DNA of 29,159 nt from NCBI GenBank assembly GCA_903944555.1, contig CAJASG010000051.1, positions 1-29,159 on the forward strand, read 5' to 3'. Made by a program: the position numbers and the translations under genes. This stretch comes from an uncultured beta proteobacterium. GTDB taxonomy: Bacteria; Pseudomonadota; Gammaproteobacteria; Burkholderiales; Burkholderiaceae_C. The notes beneath the pieces are model-generated. The model was not told the origin of the DNA. It did not search any database and worked only from the letters and a program-made list of their open reading frames with translations. Shown here in pieces: positions 24,741 to 29,159 of this stretch. The stretch's first letter is position 1; the number at the start of each line of letters is the position of its first letter.

Positions 24741-25829
24741 TCAGTAGAGCCTTTTGTGGTCAATGGATGTAGAGTTTGCGGGCAGGCTAAACAGCATGCC
24801 GTCCTCCCCCACGGTGATGGGCTGGTCGTAGAACTTTGCCGCATCCCCCAAAAAAGCCGGGTAGGCGAAGCGCACGGGCATGGGCGGCACGATATGGTTC
24901 AGCACCAGTTGTTTGGCACCGGCAGCGGCCGCTTGTGCGGCAGCTTCCTCCGGCGTGGTGTGGTAGTTCAATATGTCGCGCATGACTTGTGACATGTTGT
25001 TCAAATTGTGGTCCGCAAACTCGGTCTCCAGAATTTTGACCAGCGAGGGTTGCAGGGCTTCGTGCACCAGAATGTCAGCGCCTTTGGCAACGGCTTGTAC
25101 CGAGGGCGTTTTCTTGGTGTCGCCGGAGATCACCACTGAGCGGCCTTTGTAGTCAAAACGGTAACCCACCGCAGGATCAATGGGGGCGTGGTCCACGCGA
25201 AACGCGGTGACCTTTAAGCCCTTGTCGTTCAGCACCACCACGTCGTCACCTTGGCCCGCTGGCGGTAACGCGAATGGCATGCCTTTGCCGCCGCTGCCCC
25301 CGGGGGGCATGATCTTTTCAGAATGGTGTGCCACGCGGTAGCCAAAGTCCAGCACGTAGGCGGCCCGGAAACCGTCCACCACTTTGTCAACGCCAGTGGG
25401 GCCATACACCGGTGTGGGCGTCTGGAAGGTGCCCACACCCCAGCGCTGCAACATGAAAGGGCCCAGACCGTCGATATGGTCCGAGTGGAAGTGGGTTAGA
25501 AAGATGGCTTCGATCTTGGCGGCCGGGATGCCCATGTAGCCCAAGTTGCGAGCGCTGCCTTCGCCCGTGTCGACAATAAATAGGCGGTCACCGGCAATGA
25601 TGGCAGAGCATGGTCCGGCGCGGCTTGGGTCAGGGAAGGGGGAGCCCGTGCCACACAGTGCCAGATGTAAACCATCCGGCAGGGTGGGGATGATGTTACG
25701 GCCCACGTTCTTGTGCGCCATTTGCTGCATCAAGCGCGTGGCAACTTGCTTCTGGAAAATAAAGACGGTGGCGACCACCACGGCGCTGAGAACCAGCATG
25801 GTCAGTAGAAGCTTTTTGGTCTTGGTCAT
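24741..25829 (-). CDS. Metallo-beta-lactamase-fold hydrolase (arylsulfatase AtsA/RNase Z-like), membrane-anchored
   Basis: A 362-residue protein. An N-terminal hydrophobic helix (about residues 7-25) serves as a signal anchor. The metal site THFHSDHIDG gives His113, His115, Asp117 and His118; His214 in RVDHAP, Asp237 in ISGDTKK and His312 in LNHIVPP complete a two-zinc centre. The HFHSDHIDGL form and the overall length match the periplasmic RNase Z-like branch that includes the Pseudoalteromonas arylsulfatase AtsA, so an ester or sulfate-ester substrate is plausible. It is the first gene of operon B. Its ATG lies 31 bases from the 38-base site 2, and GGAG provides a ribosome binding site. Phosphodiesterase activity is an alternative. 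Confidence 0.87.
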   Translation of the reverse strand: MTKTKKLLLTMLVLSAVVVATVFIFQKQVATRLMQQMAHKNVGRNIIPTLPDGLHLALCGTGSPFPDPSRAGPCSAIIAGDRLFIVDTGEGSARNLGYMGIPAAKIEAIFLTHFHSDHIDGLGPFMLQRWGVGTFQTPTPVYGPTGVDKVVDGFRAAYVLDFGYRVAHHSEKIMPPGGSGGKGMPFALPPAGQGDDVVVLNDKGLKVTAFRVDHAPIDPAVGYRFDYKGRSVVISGDTKKTPSVQAVAKGADILVHEALQPSLVKILETEFADHNLNNMSQVMRDILNYHTTPEEAAAQAAAAGAKQLVLNHIVPPMPVRFAYPAFLGDAAKFYDQPITVGEDGMLFSLPANSTSIDHKRLY

Positions 25830-25860
25830 GTGCGCTCTCCGGGGGCGTAGGGTAGGGCGC

Positions 25861-25898
25861 TAGTTTATGAAGTTAGTTCACGTTTATGTTTCACATTT
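25861..25898. promoter_or_regulatory. Putative TetR operator/promoter element, site 2
   Basis: The 38 bases begin TAGTTTATGAAGTTAGTTCA and end TTATGTTTCACATTT. They are identical to site 1 (17399-17436) at 32 of 38 positions, including the dyad TGAA-N5-TTCA and the second TTCA. The distance to the downstream - strand gene (31 bases) and the orientation toward it are similar to site 1 and the PF10118 gene (41 bases). This is best explained as the binding site of the TetR encoded at 17452 and the promoter of operon B. Confidence 0.68.
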
Positions 25899-25960
25899 GC
25901 GAGCGGTCAGGCGCATTCCGTTTGCAAAGCAATAAAAGCATATAAATCAACGGTTTACCT

Positions 25961-26010
25961 AAAAATAAGCGAGGTCTACACCAGGGCACTTTGAATGCCT
26001 CGTATAGACC
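25961..26010 (-). terminator. Rho-independent terminator after the hydratase/dehydrogenase gene
   Basis: Read on the - strand after the stop at 26020, GGTCTA (26010-26005) pairs with TAGACC (25978-25973), and AGGCA/TGCCC form an inner stem around a short loop. A four-base internal mismatch separates the two stems. A T-rich run (TTATTTTT, + strand 25961-25967 AAAAATA) follows shortly after the hairpin. It would isolate the beta-oxidation genes from operon B. Confidence 0.55.
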
Positions 26011-26019
26011 CAGTTCATA

Positions 26020-28179
26020 TTAGTAAGTTGGCTGGTATTTGCGAATGGCCGCCTTCACCTCTTCGGTCAGCACAAAGCCGGGGCCAAACTTTTGCGCCAA
26101 CTCTGCCGCACGTTTCTCAAAGGCTTCAATGCCCATACCGTAGATGAACTGCATGGCGCCACCGGTCCAGGCCGGGAATCCAATGCCGAAGATGGAGCCG
26201 ATGTTGGCGTCATGCACGGTGGTCAGCACATTCTCCGACAGGCAACGCGCGGTCTCCACCGCCTGGCGGTACAGCAAACGGTCTTTCAGGTCGGTGATGT
26301 TCCATGGCGCATCGACTTTCTCGAACAGCCCTTTGAGCTGCGGCCACAGGAACTTCTTGGCACCCTTCTCGGGGGGGTATTCGTAGAAGCCACCACCGCC
26401 TGCGCGGCCTGGGCGATTGTGTTTGCGCACCAGATCCGCCACCAACAGCTCGCCTGGGGTGGCGACATAGGTTTTGCCCTCGGCCTCAAAGTCGGCACGG
26501 GTTTGCTCCATGACGTGCAAGCTCAGCGTTAAAGCGGTTTCGTCCAGCACGGCCAGGGGGCCCACCGGCATGCCGCACTGGATGCCTGCGTTCTCGATGG
26601 CCGCGGCGGGAATGCCTTCGCCCAACATGGCTGCGCCTTCCATGACAAAGGTGCCAAACACACGGCTGGTAAAGAAGCCGCGCGAGTCGTTAACCACAAT
26701 TGGAATCTTGCCAATGGCCTGCACATAGTCAAAGGCACGGGCCACGGTTTCGTCGTTGGTTTGTTTGCCGCGGATGATCTCCACCAGTTTCATCTTGTCC
26801 ACCGGGCTGAAGAAGTGGATGCCGATGAATTTCTCGGGCGCAGCGCTGGCCGTGGCCAAACCGCTGATCGGCAGGGTGGAGGTGTTGGAGGCAAAGAAGC
26901 CGCCTGTCGCCAATAGTGGCTCGGACTCTTTGGTGACCCGTGCCTTGAGCTCGCGGTTTTCAAACACGGCTTCAATGATCAGATCGCAGTCTTTCAGGTC
27001 GGCCACGTTGCCGGTGGCGGTGATGCGGTCCAAAATTTTCTTCTGGTCGTCCGCCGTCATGCGGCCCTTGTCGACCCGGCCCTGGGTGATCTTGGCGCTG
27101 TAGCTCTTGCCCAAGTCGGCCTTTTCCTGGCTCACATCTTTCAGCACGGTGGCAATGCCCTTGCTGGCTTGGGAGTAGGCAATACCTGCACCCATCATGC
27201 CCGCGCCCAGCAAGCCCACTTTGGTGGGTTTGAAGCGTGGCGCCGTGCCGGGGCGGCTCTGGCCGCCTTTGATGGCGTTGAGGTTGAAGAAGAAGGTGTT
27301 GATCATGGCCTTGGCGTTGACGCCGGTCATGAGCTTTGCCAAATGGCGGCTTTCAATGCGCAGCGCGGTGTCCAGGTCCACCTGCAGGCCTTCGACCATG
27401 CAGGCCATGATGGCCTCGGGTGCGGGGTACAGGCCACGGGTTTGCTTCTTGATCATGGCCGGGGCCACGACCAGCATGCCGGCCACCGCGGGTGAGGAGG
27501 GCAGGCCGCCGGGCACCTTGTAGCCCTTGGCTTCCCAGGGGTGCTGGGCGGTGGGGTTGGCGGCAATCCAGGCCAGAGCCTTGGCACGCATCTCGGCTGT
27601 GGCGGTATCGCCGGGGGCGACCAGCTCGTGCACCAGACCCAGCGCTTTGGCTTCAGATGGCGAGAAGGTCTTGCCTTCCACCAAATAGGGTTGGGCCGCC
27701 ATGAGGCCCAGGTGGCGGGTCATCTTGGTCACGCCGCTGGCGCCGGGCAACAGGCCCAGGGTCACTTCGGGCAGGCCGAACTGGGTTTTGCGGTCGTCAA
27801 TGGCAATGCGGTGGTGGCCCACCAGTGCCACTTCCCAGCCGCCACCCAGCGCCGTGCCGTTGAGCAGGCTGACCACTGGCTTGCCCAGGGTCTCGATGGT
27901 GCGGAAGTTCTTCTTCAGGCGCTCGATCTCGACAAAGATCGCACCCGCATCGGAGGCCTTGAGGCGCATGGTGGCCTTGAGGTCTGCCCCGGCAAAGAAG
28001 GTGGATTTGGCAGACGCGAGCAAGATCCCCTTGATGGCGTCTTTGTCTTTCAGTACCTGCTCGGTAACAGCGGTCAGATCTTCTTGCCACTGCAGGCACA
28101 TGGTGTTGACGGGCGAATTGGGCTCGTTAAATGTGATGGTGGCAATGCCGTCCGAGAGTGTGTAGAAAATGGTTTTCAT
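26020..28179 (-). CDS. fadJ: Fused enoyl-CoA hydratase/3-hydroxyacyl-CoA dehydrogenase (FadB/FadJ type)
   Basis: A 719-residue bifunctional beta-oxidation enzyme: hydration of trans-2-enoyl-CoA, then NAD-dependent oxidation of the 3-hydroxyacyl-CoA. The N-terminal crotonase domain (about residues 1-190) has the oxyanion segment FFAGADLK (61-68) and the catalytic Glu116 (GGGWE) and Glu138 (LPEVTLGLLPG). The dehydrogenase domain starts VGLLGAGMMGAG (321-332) with the NAD motif; His455 in GIHFFSPV and Glu467 are catalytic. The C-terminal domain follows from about 495. I chose ATG 28179, since the longer frame overlaps the thiolase end. FadB and FadJ cannot be told apart by eye. It is co-directional with the thiolase gene, 67 bases downstream of it, with a dispersed repeat in the gap. 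Confidence 0.93.
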   Translation of the reverse strand: MKTIFYTLSDGIATITFNEPNSPVNTMCLQWQEDLTAVTEQVLKDKDAIKGILLASAKSTFFAGADLKATMRLKASDAGAIFVEIERLKKNFRTIETLGKPVVSLLNGTALGGGWEVALVGHHRIAIDDRKTQFGLPEVTLGLLPGASGVTKMTRHLGLMAAQPYLVEGKTFSPSEAKALGLVHELVAPGDTATAEMRAKALAWIAANPTAQHPWEAKGYKVPGGLPSSPAVAGMLVVAPAMIKKQTRGLYPAPEAIMACMVEGLQVDLDTALRIESRHLAKLMTGVNAKAMINTFFFNLNAIKGGQSRPGTAPRFKPTKVGLLGAGMMGAGIAYSQASKGIATVLKDVSQEKADLGKSYSAKITQGRVDKGRMTADDQKKILDRITATGNVADLKDCDLIIEAVFENRELKARVTKESEPLLATGGFFASNTSTLPISGLATASAAPEKFIGIHFFSPVDKMKLVEIIRGKQTNDETVARAFDYVQAIGKIPIVVNDSRGFFTSRVFGTFVMEGAAMLGEGIPAAAIENAGIQCGMPVGPLAVLDETALTLSLHVMEQTRADFEAEGKTYVATPGELLVADLVRKHNRPGRAGGGGFYEYPPEKGAKKFLWPQLKGLFEKVDAPWNITDLKDRLLYRQAVETARCLSENVLTTVHDANIGSIFGIGFPAWTGGAMQFIYGMGIEAFEKRAAELAQKFGPGFVLTEEVKAAIRKYQPTY

Positions 28180-28203
28180 GGTGACTTTTGCTATGAAATA
28201 AGG

Positions 28204-28238
28204 AGCTGCTTGCGCAATATGTACGGGGGCTAGAGGTC
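28204..28238 (-). repeat. Dispersed GCGCAAGCAGCTAT-type repeat, copy C (inverted)
   Basis: AGCTGCTTGCGCAATATG, followed by TACGGGGGCTAGAGGTC, is the reverse complement of the repeat core seen in copies A and B (TAGCCCCCGT and GCGCAAGCAGCT are shared with copy A). GCTAT at 28190-28194 extends the similarity. It lies between the thiolase stop and the start of the hydratase/dehydrogenase gene and so becomes part of the transcript. Confidence 0.65.
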
Positions 28239-28246
28239 GTTTTCGC

Positions 28247-29159
28247 TTAAATTGCTTCGACAATGGTGGCAATACCCATGCCGCCACCCACACACAGTGT
28301 GGCCATGCCATAGCGCAACTTGCGGCGGTGCAGTTCATCAATCAAGATGCCCAAAATCATGGCGCCGGTAGCGCCCAGCGGGTGACCCATGGCGATGGCG
28401 CCACCGTTCACGTTGACCTTGTCGTGTGGCACTTTCATCTCTTTCATGAAACGCATCACTACGGCGGCGAAGGCCTCATTCACCTCAAACAGGTCGATCT
28501 GGTCAATCGTCAAACCCGCCTTGGCCAGTGCCTTGCGGGCAGAAGGCATGGGGCCGGTCAGCATGATGGTTGGGTCGGCACCCGAAAGGGCGGTGGCCAC
28601 AATGCGTGCCCGTGGTGTCAGCTTGTGCGCCTTGGCAGCGGCTTCGTTGCCAATCAGAACCGCAGCCGCACCGTCCACAATGCCCGACGAGTTGCCGGCG
28701 TGGTGCACATGGTGGATGCGTTCGACCTGCGGGTAGCGGGTCAGCGCCACCTGGTCGAAGCCCATGCCACCCATTTGCTCAAATGCGGGTTTCAGCGTGC
28801 CCAAGCCTTCCAGCGTCGTGTTGGGTTTGATGAACTCATCTTTGCCCAGAATGATTTGGCCAATGCTATCTTTCACCGGAACGATGGAGCGGTCAAAGTA
28901 ACCGGCGGCTTGCGCAGCGGTGGCGCGTTTTTGCGATTCCAGCGCAAAGGCATCCACATCGGCACGGGTGAAACCTTCCAAAGTGGCGATCAAATCGGCG
29001 CCAATGCCCTGTGGCACGAACACGGTTTTCGAGTTGGTTTCGGGGTCCATGGCCCAGGCGCCACCATCCGAGCCAATTGGCACGCGGCTCATGCTCTCTA
29101 CGCCACCGGCGACCACCAGGTCTTCCCAACCCGAGCGCACCTTTTGTGCGGCCATGTTC
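28247..29159 (-). CDS. Acetyl-CoA acyltransferase (thiolase), N-terminus outside the window
   Basis: The C-terminal 304 residues of a thiolase; the frame is open to the window edge, so the gene begins beyond 29159. The acyl-binding and dimer segments ([18 protein letters not shown]) and the C-terminal catalytic blocks [16 protein letters not shown] (His) and TLCVGGGMG (Cys) are present; the N-terminal nucleophile Cys is in the missing part. It cleaves 3-ketoacyl-CoA to acetyl-CoA and a shorter acyl-CoA, the step after the enzyme encoded next to it. The gene order thiolase then fused hydratase/dehydrogenase supports a fatty-acid degradation operon. FadA, FadI and acetoacetyl-CoA thiolase cannot be separated from this fragment. 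Confidence 0.93.
   Translation of the reverse strand, partial: NMAAQKVRSGWEDLVVAGGVESMSRVPIGSDGGAWAMDPETNSKTVFVPQGIGADLIATLEGFTRADVDAFALESQKRATAAQAAGYFDRSIVPVKDSIGQIILGKDEFIKPNTTLEGLGTLKPAFEQMGGMGFDQVALTRYPQVERIHHVHHAGNSSGIVDGAAAVLIGNEAAAKAHKLTPRARIVATALSGADPTIMLTGPMPSARKALAKAGLTIDQIDLFEVNEAFAAVVMRFMKEMKVPHDKVNVNGGAIAMGHPLGATGAMILGILIDELHRRKLRYGMATLCVGGGMGIATIVEAI

Noticed and set aside
27541..28233. A 230-codon + strand open frame opposite the hydratase/dehydrogenase gene
   Set aside because: It is fully antisense to a well-conserved coding region, its Gly/His/Gln-rich translation has no domain character, and no ribosome binding site is evident. It is a by-product of codon bias.

Overview
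The window looks like a chromosomal segment from a betaproteobacterium of the order Burkholderiales, most likely family Comamonadaceae (Rhodoferax/Polaromonas-like). The basis is the gene order hflC - DUF2065 - hisZ - purA - phosphoribosyltransferase, the style of the proteins, and a dispersed repeat built around GCGCAAGCAGCTAT that I associate with that family. No rRNA, tRNA, CRISPR array or insertion sequence is visible. No gene-free stretch exceeds about 190 bases.

Bases 1-11266 are mostly housekeeping. On the + strand lie the 3' end of hflC, a DUF2065 gene, hisZ, purA (carrying a one-base frameshift near 2486), a phosphoribosyltransferase, a cystathionine beta-lyase-like PLP enzyme, a DUF2189 membrane protein and a small Lys-rich protein. 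A tightly overlapping - strand operon follows: tesA, then the tRNA 2-selenouridine synthase gene, then a beta-propeller esterase-like gene. The start codon of tesA shares a CATG with the start of a divergent ABC ATPase gene. Then come rlmB, a small lipoprotein whose signal peptide appears to be written in a dispersed repeat, and a membrane protein.

Bases 11270-12450 hold a split chromate transporter pair (- strand).

Bases 12507-25829 are the accessory, most interesting part. Two - strand operons look functionally linked. Operon A (17357 to 12507) encodes a ferritin-like PF10118 protein, a membrane-anchored DJ-1/PfpI protein, a membrane-anchored type I sulfatase and a wax ester synthase/diacylglycerol acyltransferase. 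Operon B (25829 to 20517) encodes a membrane-anchored metallo-beta-lactamase-fold hydrolase, an SDR dehydrogenase, a haloalkane dehalogenase, a small membrane protein, a DUF1214/DUF1254 pair and a membrane lipase. A TetR regulator is divergent from operon A. A near-identical 38-bp sequence (32 of 38 identical) lies in the tetR/operon A intergenic region and again just upstream of operon B, about 8.5 kb away. This suggests one TetR regulon controlling a membrane-associated lipid or ester-processing pathway. Between the two operons sit a PAS-LOV-like-GGDEF-EAL cyclic-di-GMP enzyme and a translationally coupled small protein.

Bases 26020-29159 encode a beta-oxidation pair (- strand): a fused enoyl-CoA hydratase/3-hydroxyacyl-CoA dehydrogenase and a thiolase truncated by the window end. 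They have their own terminator and could take up the fatty acyl products of the neighbouring operons. That link is inference only.
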